From an uncultured Prevotella sp. (GTDB taxonomy: Bacteria > Bacteroidota > Bacteroidia > Bacteroidales > Bacteroidaceae), in the NCBI GenBank assembly GCA_905233985.1, contig CAJOFA010000003.1, positions 166,986 through 230,985 of the forward strand: a stretch of 64,000 nucleotides of DNA. Direction: 5' to 3'. The notes beneath the pieces were generated by a model. It was not told the DNA's origin. It saw nothing but the letters and a program-made list of their open reading frames with translations, and searched no databases. The position numbers and the translations under genes are program-made. Positions 1 to 7,730 of the stretch are shown piece by piece (within the stretch, counting starts at the first letter, position 1; each line of letters starts with the position of its first letter).

Positions 1-1
1 C

Positions 2-1282
2 TTCACCGACGGCATGGTGTGGGACAACGACTTCTTTATCACCAATATGTTTGCCCACCCGTATCACGGCAACCTCTACTTCAATGCGGCACGTACCAAC
101 GGCCTGTCGTTCTGGGAGTCAGGACTCTATGCCCTTGGCGGTTCGCTCATGTGGGAGTTCTTAGGTGAGACAGAGCCGCCTGCCATCAACGACGTCATTG
201 CCACCAGCTGCGGCGGTATGGCCCTTGGTGAGATGACACACCGGATGAGCCGTACCATACTGGATGACCGTGACCGCGGCTTCCACAGGTTCCTGCGTGA
301 GGCAGCTGCCGCCATCGTCAACCCCATACAGGGACTGCACCGCATCTTCAGCGGCGATGCCTGGCGGGTACGTAGCAGCCACTACCGCTACCACGACTAC
401 AATGAGTTCCCCGTCGATTTCTCGTTTACGCTCGGCTGGCGCTATCTGGCTGACGACGGTGCCCTGTTCCGCGGCGTCCATGCACCCTATCTGAACATGA
501 CGCTGACCTATGGCACGCCGGTGGACGGTGAACGGCATTCCACACCCTATGACTTCTTCGATGTGGACTGCACGATGGGTATCGGCGGCGGACAGCCGTT
601 TGTCAACTCACTCCAGATTGCGGGACGCCTGTGGAGTACGCCCATTCTCGACAAGAAAGGCATGCTGGGTGAGTTCGGTATCTACCAGCATTTTAACTAC
701 TACGATGCAAAACCCATCGAGGACGGTTCGAGTCTGACACCTTATCGTATCAGCGAGGCAGCCGGCTTCGGTCCCGGCTTCATCCTGTCGCTGCCTCAGA
801 CGGGCGGCATGTCGAAACTGGAACAGCGCATCTTCCTCAGCGGCATCCTGTTGGGTGGTACCAAGAGTGACTACTTTAACGTCATCGAGCGTGACTACAA
901 CATGGGCAGCGGCTTCAGCATCAAGTCGAAGACACAGCTTGACTTCGGTAAGCTCGGCCGTTTTGTGCTCAATGCCAAGTACTTCCGTATCTATACTTGG
1001 AAGGGCTACGAGGACAAGGACCTGCAGCCATACGTCGATGGCACTGCCGACCTGCACTACCTGAACGTGCAGGGCGACCACAGCAACGCAGCCCTGCTGG
1101 TCATCAACCCTGTCATTGAGATGCACCTCGCCAAGCAGTGGTCTGTCACACTGTCAGGTGCCTACTATTCACGCCGTACACACTACAACTATTACTATGA
1201 CGAAGACCAGGTATTGCGTGAGAATAGTACAGTGCGTGCCAACACCTTTGAAACCAAGGTGGGCTTAACGCTCAGGCTGTAA
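2..1282 (+). CDS. DUF3943 domain protein, 5' end outside the window
   Basis: This is the 3' part of a gene for a DUF3943 protein; the reading frame is open to the left edge, so the first in-frame ATG (base 14) is probably internal. The start of the visible protein has the family pattern: an SFWES segment, a glycine-rich GGSLMWE segment, then NDVIATSCGGMALGE. The remainder is rich in aromatic residues and alternating hydrophobic segments and ends in VGLTLRL, consistent with an outer-membrane beta-barrel, though function is unknown. The next gene downstream is the remnant of a DUF4421 gene, also a predicted barrel family of Bacteroidetes, and the two may have been co-transcribed. Family assignment is by recognised sequence pattern. 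Confidence 0.8.
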   Translation, partial: FTDGMVWDNDFFITNMFAHPYHGNLYFNAARTNGLSFWESGLYALGGSLMWEFLGETEPPAINDVIATSCGGMALGEMTHRMSRTILDDRDRGFHRFLREAAAAIVNPIQGLHRIFSGDAWRVRSSHYRYHDYNEFPVDFSFTLGWRYLADDGALFRGVHAPYLNMTLTYGTPVDGERHSTPYDFFDVDCTMGIGGGQPFVNSLQIAGRLWSTPILDKKGMLGEFGIYQHFNYYDAKPIEDGSSLTPYRISEAAGFGPGFILSLPQTGGMSKLEQRIFLSGILLGGTKSDYFNVIERDYNMGSGFSIKSKTQLDFGKLGRFVLNAKYFRIYTWKGYEDKDLQPYVDGTADLHYLNVQGDHSNAALLVINPVIEMHLAKQWSVTLSGAYYSRRTHYNYYYDEDQVLRENSTVRANTFETKVGLTLRL

Positions 1283-1324
1283 GGGATAAAGGATGAGAGA
1301 TTACGGGTTAAACAGTTGAGTTCC

Positions 1325-1740
1325 ATGCTTAGAAGATTTCTGCTTGTCATGCTGTTCCCCGCTGCTGTGACGGCGAAGGCGCAGACCGTTGTTACCGACA
1401 GTCTGGTTCAGGATACCGTTACAACGGCAGAAACCAAGCCGAGCCTGCCGAAGCGTATCATCAATAAACTCACCGACAGCTATTTCAAGTCAGACTATGA
1501 TACGGCATACGTCCTCAGACCCAAGGAGAAGTGGCTGCTGCGGCTGATGGTGAATCAGACAGGCAACCATCTTCATGCCAAGGGAACAGTCAACGATGTC
1601 TATTCGAAGTACGACCTGCATACCAAGTACAATACCTCTATCAGTCCGCACTCATCAACACCTCCATCTTTGACAACAGCAATGTGACCATCAGTCAGAA
1701 CAAGTGGAAGGCCCGTGCCTTCGTCGGTCTGAGGCTGTAA
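1325..1740 (+). pseudogene. DUF4421 gene with internal deletion and frameshift
   Basis: An ATG at 1325 opens a protein with a signal peptide (MLRRFLLVMLFPAAVTAKAQ) and the N-terminal part of DUF4421, including DTAYVLRPKEKWLLRLMVN and a NTSISPHS segment where the family normally continues into its beta-barrel. The frame runs out at 1687. A different frame (phase of base 1531) carries the family's C-terminal end, with NKWKARAFVGLRL just before a stop at 1740. The middle of the family, which is usually a few hundred residues long, is missing between about 1636 and 1650. The simplest reading is a deletion that removed the barrel core and changed frame. DUF3943 lies directly upstream. Confidence is in the remnant nature; no function should be expected. 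Confidence 0.75.
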
Positions 1741-1832
1741 ACGGAGGGTAACATGTCTCATTTAGTCTTTGTTTATCTATTTGACGCCCCCCCCCATTAG
1801 TTTAGTCGGAGGAAGAATTTTCAGGAAAAATG

Positions 1833-1849
1833 TTCGCAAAATTTGCGAA
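1833..1849. promoter_or_regulatory. Inverted repeat overlapping a -33 element, possible operator
   Basis: TTCGCAAA, one base, then TTTGCGAA form a perfect 8-base inverted repeat. Its right arm contains the TTTG of the promoter at 1842-1873. The placement would let a dimeric regulator block the polymerase. No regulator gene lies beside it, so the operator role is inference. Confidence 0.4.
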
Positions 1850-1873
1850 TGTCGTAAAAATGTTTTATCTTTG
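1842..1873 (+). promoter_or_regulatory. Promoter for the secreted hypothetical protein and trmD
   Basis: A TTTG element at 1842-1845 and TATCTTTG at 1866-1873, separated by 20 bases, match the Bacteroidetes housekeeping promoter. The -33 element lies inside a perfect inverted repeat (1833-1849), described separately. Confidence 0.7.
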
Positions 1874-1906
1874 CGGTCAAAAGAAACGTATGTAAACCCT
1901 AACAAA

Positions 1907-2536
1907 ATGAAAAGATTATCTCTGGCTATCGTTTTTACCTGCTGCACGCTGGCACTGGCGGCACAGGATGTCATCAAAGTGAAGTACAAAGGTGCAAAGC
2001 CTACCATCAGCGACTTTGTGACGGCCTTCGTTTATTCCCACGACACTGAGGCGGACGAGGACGAGTGCGTTGACGAGTCGTTCAACGCCATCTACAATGT
2101 GTGGGACAAACACCTCAAGGGCCAGCCCTTAGACGAGGGACAGACGCTCATCGTCGATGAGAAGAACGGCTATGTGTGCTATGAGAACAGATCAGAGTAC
2201 GAATCCGTCGAAGACGTAGGAAGATGGGAGATGTGCTACTGGAACGAGTCTGACGGCAAGCACAAGCTGTTCGCCTACAACGTGCGGTGGTTCAGGAACG
2301 GCGTGTACAGCCCGGGCCAGTTTGACGGCCTGACGTTCTACCGCTACGACAACGCCACGAAGAAGATGAAGTATTGTGAAGCCCCGGGCTTCGAGGCACG
2401 CTTCGGTAACGACAGCGGTGACTGGATGTCCTACGAGCTGCCCCGCTCGGGCAAGGACATCACCGTCAAGACATGGTGTAAGAACGGTCCGAAGGTGCAG
2501 AAGCTGAAGTGGAACGGACGGAAGTTCAGCTTGTAG
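1907..2536 (+). CDS. Secreted hypothetical protein
   Basis: A 209-residue protein that I do not recognise. The chosen start at 1907 gives a clean signal peptide (MKRLSLAIVFTCCTLALAAQ) and lies about 30 bases after a good promoter; the frame is open further upstream but without a sensible start. The mature part is acidic near residues 45-60 (a run of Glu, Asp and Cys) and later rich in Trp, Tyr and Gly, as in small periplasmic or surface proteins. It has no membrane segment beyond the signal. trmD starts 17 bases after its stop, so the two are probably one transcript, but no functional link is visible. Confidence 0.65.
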   Translation: MKRLSLAIVFTCCTLALAAQDVIKVKYKGAKPTISDFVTAFVYSHDTEADEDECVDESFNAIYNVWDKHLKGQPLDEGQTLIVDEKNGYVCYENRSEYESVEDVGRWEMCYWNESDGKHKLFAYNVRWFRNGVYSPGQFDGLTFYRYDNATKKMKYCEAPGFEARFGNDSGDWMSYELPRSGKDITVKTWCKNGPKVQKLKWNGRKFSL

Positions 2537-2552
2537 CCTCTAACGTCAAACG

Positions 2553-3224
2553 ATGAGAATAGATATTATTACCGTACTGCCCGAGATGCTGGAGGGCTTT
2601 GTACACGAGAGTATTCTGGCCCGTGCCGAGAAGAAGGGACTGGCTGAGATCCGGCTGCACAACCTGCGTGACTACACGCTGGACAAGTGGCGTCGCGTGG
2701 ATGATTATCCGTATGGCGGCAGCGCCGGCATGGTGATGCAATGCGAGCCTATTGACCGCTGTATCACAGCGCTGAAGGCTGAGCGCGACTACGACGAGGT
2801 GATATTCACGTCGCCCGACGGCGAGCGCTTCGACCAGCACATCGCCAACGAGCTGTCGCTAAAGGGGAACCTGATTATCCTTGCCGGACACTACAAGGGC
2901 ATAGACCAGCGCGTACGCGACCACCTCATCACCCGCGAAATCAGCATCGGCGACTTCGTCTTAACAGGCGGAGAACTGGTAGCAGCGATGATTGCCGATG
3001 CTGTGGTGCGCGTGGTGCCGGGCGTCATCGGTGACGAACAGTCGGCTCTCAGCGACTGTTTCCAGGACGACCTGCTAGCAGCACCCATCTACACCCGGCC
3101 AGCAGACTATAAGGGGTGGAAGGTGCCGGAGATTCTGCTCAGCGGCAACGAGGCGAAGATTCGTAACTGGGAACTGGAACAGGCGATGGAACGCACCCGC
3201 AAGCTCAGGCCGGACCTTCTTTAA
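2553..3224 (+). CDS. trmD: tRNA (guanine-N1-)-methyltransferase TrmD
   Basis: TrmD methylates N1 of guanine-37 in tRNAs that read CNN codons, using S-adenosylmethionine, and so prevents +1 frameshifting. The 223-residue length fits short Bacteroidetes TrmD. Conserved trefoil-knot motifs are present: [17 protein letters not shown] near residue 50, [12 protein letters not shown] near residue 110, and [15 protein letters not shown] near residue 130, followed by [17 protein letters not shown]. The start ATG follows the upstream gene by 17 bases. It is not in the usual rpsP-rimM-trmD-rplS operon here. Confidence 0.95.
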   Translation: MRIDIITVLPEMLEGFVHESILARAEKKGLAEIRLHNLRDYTLDKWRRVDDYPYGGSAGMVMQCEPIDRCITALKAERDYDEVIFTSPDGERFDQHIANELSLKGNLIILAGHYKGIDQRVRDHLITREISIGDFVLTGGELVAAMIADAVVRVVPGVIGDEQSALSDCFQDDLLAAPIYTRPADYKGWKVPEILLSGNEAKIRNWELEQAMERTRKLRPDLL

Positions 3225-3227
3225 ATC

Positions 3228-3638
3228 CTACCAGTCAAACACGTTCCTCAGTACCCACCAAAGAATAGTGATAACGAGGAAGCCGATGCCGATGTAGGAG
3301 AACGACAGCCACCTGTAGAAGCGACAGAAGCGGTTGCGGTAGTGCTCCAACACCAGCAAGAAGAAGGCAAACGGGAAGACGACCATAAGAAACGAATTAT
3401 AACGGAACGCTTCCAACACCTCGCCATGGAGCAGGGCATGAACCATGCGCTGCATGCCACAACCGGGACACTTGTAGCCCGTCAGCATGTAGAAGGCGCA
3501 CTTGGGGAAGAGCTGGCTGCTCGTGGGGTCAACGAGGAAATAAATAACCACAGCAAGTATTGCCAACACGACAATGCCCGTCACGACAATAGTCTTGACG
3601 GGCAGTCGTACGAGTTTACGTCTGGTAGAGTATTTCAT
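3228..3638 (-). CDS. DUF2752 membrane protein
   Basis: A 136-residue membrane protein of the DUF2752 family. It has an N-terminal membrane segment (about residues 17-35), then the family signature GYKCPGCGMQRMVHALLHG at about residues 53-71, with the paired cysteines of CPGCG, and two more hydrophobic segments. The function of the family is unknown; the Cys pair suggests metal or redox chemistry at the membrane face, which is inference. It is the last gene of a three-gene unit on this strand, 6 bases after the GYF/CD225-like gene, and its stop lies 3 bases from the convergent trmD stop. Confidence 0.8.
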   Translation of the reverse strand: MKYSTRRKLVRLPVKTIVVTGIVVLAILAVVIYFLVDPTSSQLFPKCAFYMLTGYKCPGCGMQRMVHALLHGEVLEAFRYNSFLMVVFPFAFFLLVLEHYRNRFCRFYRWLSFSYIGIGFLVITILWWVLRNVFDW

Positions 3639-3644
3639 GAATCA

Positions 3645-4490
3645 TCAGAACACGCTGCCGCTGTCAGCCATCGCAGCCAATGTGCCACCGAAGAACACTA
3701 AGACGATAATGTAGGTCAGTGCCGTCAGCAGCAGACTCAGGAATATCAGCACCCAGCCGAATTTCGCCCAGCGGTTGGCACTCTTGCTCTTGTGCAACGA
3801 CTCATTGTACTGACGCACATAGTAGAGCGTCTTCACGTCCTTGGCATGTACCATCGCCACGATGCCGCAAGGCAAAGCCAGGCACATGAGGAAGCTGAAG
3901 TTCAGGAACAGGAAGATGGCCCATCCTGCCGACAGCCACGTGATACAGCACAGCGAGGAGAGAATGGTAATGATAAGTCCCTCGGCATAGTGGGTAGGAG
4001 GCATAGGACGCCGTTCCTCACGGAAGATGCCTGTCTTCGGTTGCTGTTGCTGGTAGGGCTGCTGATAACCCTGCTGTGGGTAGGGTTGCTGGTAACCTTG
4101 CTGTTGGTAGGGCTGCTGGTAGGGTTGCTGATAAGGCTGCTGCACTACCGGTTGCGGATAACCCTGCTGAGGGTATGGCTGCTGATAGCCTTGCTGATAT
4201 ACGGGCTGCTGGGGTTGTTGGACGTATGGCTGTTGCGGCTGAACAGGCTGCTGTACCTGTTGCGGCTGAACGGGTTGTTGCACCTGCTGCGGCTGAACGG
4301 GCTGAGCCTGGACCGCAGGCTGTTGCTGCGGGAGCAGCACCTGCAGTTCGGGCACGTCCTTAATCTGACGCCAGTCAGTCCATCCGTCTGTCCATACCAA
4401 AGACTCTCCCGTCAAGGATAGTGCCTTGAGGTTATCCAGCGAATAAGGACCTTTTTGCTGACCGTTATCTACAATAAAGTAATTTGCCAC
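3645..4490 (-). CDS. GYF_2 domain, Gln/Pro-rich linker and CD225-like membrane protein
   Basis: A 281-residue three-part protein. Residues 1-55 form a GYF_2 (DUF4339) domain, with GPYSLDNLKALSL followed by WTDGWTDWRQI. Residues 55-150 are a low-complexity linker built from repeats of QPVQPQQVQ and then GYQQPYPQQ type. The C-terminal part has hydrophobic segments and the CD225/dispanin-like pattern: CC near residue 178, LPCGIVAMVHAKDV near 208, and a following amphipathic stretch with SKSANRWAKFGW. The linker DNA is internally repetitive and could expand or contract. The next gene upstream (4515-5150) has the same architecture, so the pair arose by duplication. GYF domains bind proline-rich peptides, so the two might bind each other, which is inference. 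Confidence 0.75.
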   Translation of the reverse strand: MANYFIVDNGQQKGPYSLDNLKALSLTGESLVWTDGWTDWRQIKDVPELQVLLPQQQPAVQAQPVQPQQVQQPVQPQQVQQPVQPQQPYVQQPQQPVYQQGYQQPYPQQGYPQPVVQQPYQQPYQQPYQQQGYQQPYPQQGYQQPYQQQQPKTGIFREERRPMPPTHYAEGLIITILSSLCCITWLSAGWAIFLFLNFSFLMCLALPCGIVAMVHAKDVKTLYYVRQYNESLHKSKSANRWAKFGWVLIFLSLLLTALTYIIVLVFFGGTLAAMADSGSVF

Positions 4491-4514
4491 GTTTTTACCT
4501 TAACGAATTCACAA

Positions 4515-5150
4515 TCAGGAGTTTGCTAACGCGATAATATAGACAATCATTCCGATAATGAAGCCGACAACCACGAGGACGCCGCCAATGATGACATACA
4601 AACGGGCCTTGTCGCTGGCAGCCTTGGCTCCGGCAAAATCCTTCATGTTGTAGAGGTTATCCACCTTGTTAGCTGACTGATATGCCATGATACCCAAAAT
4701 CAGGCTGATGATACCACCACAGACGCCGCAGCATACTACTGAAGCCACCATAAGTCCAATGGAGAAGGGCCTCCAGTCCATCGGTTTGGGCATCATCTCA
4801 CTACTCTTGGTCGTTGAGCGCTGGGGCTGAGCATAAGACTGCTGTTGCGGCTGAGCCTGATACTGAGGCTGTGCGTATGGCTGCTGGGGCTGGGGCTGAG
4901 CCTGATACTGAGGCTGAGCAGGCTCAGAGATTTTTACGGTCTCTGTATAAGCCTGCGTTTGCGGCTGGGCCTGATACTGAGGCTGAGCAGGCTTGAAAAG
5001 CACTTGCAACTCGCTGACATTACTGGCCTGTTCCCATCCTGACATACCTTCAGACCATACATAGGTTTCGGGGGCAATGCCCTTTGCACGCAGCTGCTCA
5101 ACGCTGAACGGGCCAGCCTGCTGATTGTTTTCAACAATGTAGTAATTCAT
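4515..5150 (-). CDS. GYF_2 domain and CD225-like membrane protein
   Basis: A 211-residue paralogue of the following gene. Residues 1-50 form a GYF_2 domain (GPFSVEQLRAKGI, WSEGMSGWEQASNVSELQVL). Residues 55-115 are a Gln/Pro/Ala-rich linker with AQPQYQAQPQ repeats. The last 90 residues hold two membrane segments with the CD225-like layout: ASVVCCGVCGGIISLILGIMA, then a polar stretch with DFAGAKAASDKAR, then a second hydrophobic segment. It heads the three-gene unit and a well-formed promoter lies 35 bases upstream. The role is unknown; related animal proteins act on membrane curvature and fusion, but this should not be carried over. Confidence 0.75.
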   Translation of the reverse strand: MNYYIVENNQQAGPFSVEQLRAKGIAPETYVWSEGMSGWEQASNVSELQVLFKPAQPQYQAQPQTQAYTETVKISEPAQPQYQAQPQPQQPYAQPQYQAQPQQQSYAQPQRSTTKSSEMMPKPMDWRPFSIGLMVASVVCCGVCGGIISLILGIMAYQSANKVDNLYNMKDFAGAKAASDKARLYVIIGGVLVVVGFIIGMIVYIIALANS

Positions 5151-5184
5151 ATTCTTTATTAATTAATTGGTTTCATTCGGTTGA

Positions 5185-5216
5185 CAAAAGTAAACAATTA
5201 TTTGCTTTTTACCAAA
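5185..5216 (-). promoter_or_regulatory. Promoter of the GYF/CD225-like operon
   Basis: Read on the minus strand, TTTG (5213-5216) and TACTTTTG (5185-5192) are separated by 20 bases, a close match to the Bacteroidetes consensus, 35 bases before the first start codon. Confidence 0.7.
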
Positions 5217-5285
5217 CAATATGCCAACAAATTGCAAAAAAAATGCATTTAGGAGCAGAAACAGCCCTAAATCACCCTTCAGCTA

Positions 5286-6131
5286 TCATCTATTCTCCAA
5301 AGCGAACTGCTCACCGAGGCGGAAACCTTCCTCATAAAGAGCCTCCAGTTTACGCACGTCACGTTCCATACGTCCGACCTCCATAGGGCGTTGCGGACGG
5401 ATGACGGTAATGCGTCCCTCGTCCTCCATGCGCTCCACCATTTCCAGCTGCGCATTATAGACTGCCACACGATGACTCAGCGCCACACGGAGCCGAGGAT
5501 AGTTGCGATAGATATAACGCGGGATCTTCAAGTCACGGCTGGTATTACGGAAGCCTCGGTTACGCGTCATCACCACGACATTATGCTCATGACCCGTCTC
5601 AATAGCCCGTTCCACAGGAATGCTATCAATGATACCCCCGTCAAGATAGGGCTGACCGTCCACCTCAACAATCTTGCTGACGTAAGGCAGGCTGCTTGAT
5701 GCACGGCAGATGTCAATGAGTCGCTGACGGTCGCCGCTGTGCTCGGTCAGGTATTCTACATAACCCGTATTACAGTTGGTCACCGCCATCTCAAAGACTG
5801 CATCCTGACGGAAATATGTATCGTAGTCGTAAGGCACCAGCTCGTTGGGGAAACGGTCATAGAGCAGCTTGGGGTCGAAGATACAGCCTTGTGTCACCAA
5901 ATGGCGCAGTCCGATGTAGTCGTACTTCTGTAGCATGTCGATGTTTGAGATGCGGGCACGCCGAGGCTGACGACTCATATAGGACAGTCCGTTACATGCT
6001 CCGGCAGAAACAGCCACCACGTAACGGAAGTAGAGGTCGTGCTTCATGAAGCCATCGAGCACACCGCTGGTGAAGACGCCACGCATGCCGCCACCCTCTA
6101 ACACAAGTCCTGTTTTTCGGTCTAAACGCAT
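5286..6131 (-). CDS. Patatin-like phospholipase family protein
   Basis: A 281-residue cytoplasmic lipid acyl hydrolase of the patatin family. The oxyanion-hole loop EGGGMRG is at residues 12-18, the nucleophile is Ser42 in VSAGACNG (with Ala replacing the first Gly of GxSxG), and the second member of the dyad is Asp164 in YLDGGIIDSIP. The length and the C-terminal basic region (YRNYPRL, RPQRPMEVGRMERD) resemble E. coli YjjU-type proteins. It probably cleaves phospholipid or other acyl esters; the substrate is not predictable. It stands alone, divergent from the aminopeptidase gene, and a TATCTTTG box lies at 6153-6160 on its strand. Confidence 0.85.
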   Translation of the reverse strand: MRLDRKTGLVLEGGGMRGVFTSGVLDGFMKHDLYFRYVVAVSAGACNGLSYMSRQPRRARISNIDMLQKYDYIGLRHLVTQGCIFDPKLLYDRFPNELVPYDYDTYFRQDAVFEMAVTNCNTGYVEYLTEHSGDRQRLIDICRASSSLPYVSKIVEVDGQPYLDGGIIDSIPVERAIETGHEHNVVVMTRNRGFRNTSRDLKIPRYIYRNYPRLRVALSHRVAVYNAQLEMVERMEDEGRITVIRPQRPMEVGRMERDVRKLEALYEEGFRLGEQFALENR

Positions 6132-6152
6132 ATTTATTTATAATTTATGTTA

Positions 6153-6190
6153 CAAAGATACGACTTTTTCAATAAAAAAGCGTAACTTTG
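6153..6190. promoter_or_regulatory. Divergent promoter boxes between the patatin gene and pepP
   Basis: TATCTTTG on the minus strand (6153-6160) serves the patatin-like gene and TAACTTTG on the plus strand (6183-6190) serves pepP. Neither has a clear TTTG at the -33 position, so these are weaker calls. Confidence 0.45.
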
Positions 6191-6227
6191 CAGAATATTT
6201 GACTATAAAAAGAAAATTTATTGACTT

Positions 6228-7619
6228 ATGTTTGGTAAAGAGACATACGTGAGACGCCGCGAGGAGCTGAAAAAGCTCGTCAAGGAAGGCGTCATCATCC
6301 TGTTCGGAAACAACGAGGCGCCCTACAACTATCCGGCCAACAGCTATACCCCGATGAGGCAGGACTCTACGTTCCTGTACTATTTCGGTCAGCACCGCGA
6401 CGGGCTGGTGGGTGTCATTGACATTGACAACAACGAAGAGTGGCTCTTCGGCGATGACATCGACGTGGAGGACATCGTATGGATGGGCTTCACGCCAACT
6501 GTCAGCGACCTTGCTGCCGAAGTGGGCGTCACCAAGACAGCACCGATGAAAGAACTCAGTAAGGTATGTTGCTGTGGCACAGCAACAAACAGAAAGATGC
6601 ATTTCCTCCCACCCTACCGTCACGACACGAAGATACAAATCATGGATCTGCTGGACATTCACCCGTCGAAGCAGAAAATGGCAGCATCGCTTCCGCTCAT
6701 CAAGGCCGTAGTGAAAATGCGCTCCACGAAGGAGCCGCAGGAGATTGAGGCCATTGAACGTGCCTGCGAAGTGGGTTACCTCATGCATACCACTGCCCAG
6801 AAGCTCATTCGTCCTGGTGTGACAGAGCGTTACATTGGCGGACAGGTAGATGGCATTGCCCGTTCTTTGGCTCAGGGCACGAGTTTCGGCACTATCTTCA
6901 CACAGCACGGAGAGATTATGCACGGCTCACCCAGCGACGCCAAGCTGGAAGATGGGCGACTGGTGCTCTGTGATGCCGGTTGCGAACTGGACGACTACTG
7001 CTCGGACCATACCCGTACGATGCCCGTCAACGGCAAGTTCACACAGCGGCAGCTGGAGATATACAGCATTGTCGAAGAGTGTCACGACTACGTGCTGCAG
7101 GTGGCCAAGCCTGGCGTAAAGTATATGGACGTACACTTTGCCGTGTGCCGTCTGATGTCGGAGCGTCTGAAGGAGCTTGGACTGATGAAGGGTGACGTGG
7201 ACGAGGCTGTCAAGGCCGGTGCCCATGCCATGTTCCTGCCTCACGGACTGGGACACATGATGGGTATGGACGTGCACGACATGGAGGGACTGGAACAGAT
7301 ACACGTCGGTTTCAATGAGGAGACACCGCCTAACCTCGAACAGTTCGGCACCAACTGCCTGCGCATGGGACGCCGTCTGGAAGAGGGTTTCGTCGTCACC
7401 GACGAGCCTGGCATCTATTTCATTCCGGCTCTCATCGACGACTGGAAGGCATCAGGGCATTGCAAGGAGTTCCTATGCTTCGACAAGATCGAAACATACA
7501 GGGACTTCGGCGGTATCCGCATTGAGGATGACCTGCTCATCACCAAGGACGGCTGTCGCTTCCTCGGACAGAGCCGCATACCTTATCACCCCGAGGAGTT
7601 GGAAAGTCCCCTAAGTTAG
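6228..7619 (+). CDS. pepP: Xaa-Pro aminopeptidase (peptidase family M24B)
   Basis: A 463-residue metallopeptidase that removes an N-terminal residue before proline. An N-terminal AMP_N-type domain (about residues 1-150, with RQDSTFLYYFG) precedes the pita-bread fold. The metal ligands are visible in order: Asp in LCDAG, Asp and His in CSDHTRT, His in LPHGLGHMMGMDVHD, Glu in TDEPGIYF, and Glu in GGIRIEDD. There is no signal peptide, so it is cytoplasmic. The last residues (ESPLS) and the stop codon come from a small palindromic repeat at 7606-7624, so the C-terminus appears to have been redefined by repeat insertion. Confidence 0.92.
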   Translation: MFGKETYVRRREELKKLVKEGVIILFGNNEAPYNYPANSYTPMRQDSTFLYYFGQHRDGLVGVIDIDNNEEWLFGDDIDVEDIVWMGFTPTVSDLAAEVGVTKTAPMKELSKVCCCGTATNRKMHFLPPYRHDTKIQIMDLLDIHPSKQKMAASLPLIKAVVKMRSTKEPQEIEAIERACEVGYLMHTTAQKLIRPGVTERYIGGQVDGIARSLAQGTSFGTIFTQHGEIMHGSPSDAKLEDGRLVLCDAGCELDDYCSDHTRTMPVNGKFTQRQLEIYSIVEECHDYVLQVAKPGVKYMDVHFAVCRLMSERLKELGLMKGDVDEAVKAGAHAMFLPHGLGHMMGMDVHDMEGLEQIHVGFNEETPPNLEQFGTNCLRMGRRLEEGFVVTDEPGIYFIPALIDDWKASGHCKEFLCFDKIETYRDFGGIRIEDDLLITKDGCRFLGQSRIPYHPEELESPLS

Positions 7620-7624
7620 GGGAC
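7606..7624. repeat. Palindromic repeat spanning the pepP stop codon
   Basis: GTCCCCTAA, one base, then TTAGGGGAC form a perfect 9-base inverted repeat that contains the TAG stop of pepP. The GC-rich form resembles the dispersed palindromes at 7697-7713 and 11530-11550, but it is not the same sequence. Confidence 0.6.
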
Positions 7625-7689
7625 CACAGGGGTCTGAACAAGATAACAAATAAAAATAGTAACAACAACGCCTCATCTCCTCCACAAAC

Positions 7690-7726
7690 TGAGGCTCCCC
7701 TCCTTTGGAGGGGTCGGGGGAGACTC
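7690..7726. repeat. Dispersed GC-rich palindromic repeat, copy 1
   Basis: The core is CCCCTCC (7697-7703), three bases, then GGAGGGG (7707-7713), followed by TCGGGGGAGACTC. On the opposite strand it reads GAGTCTCCCCC then the same palindrome, which matches the element inside recQ (11517-11555). It lies just before the start of the C1B peptidase gene. Confidence 0.7.
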
Positions 7727-7730
7727 TAAA

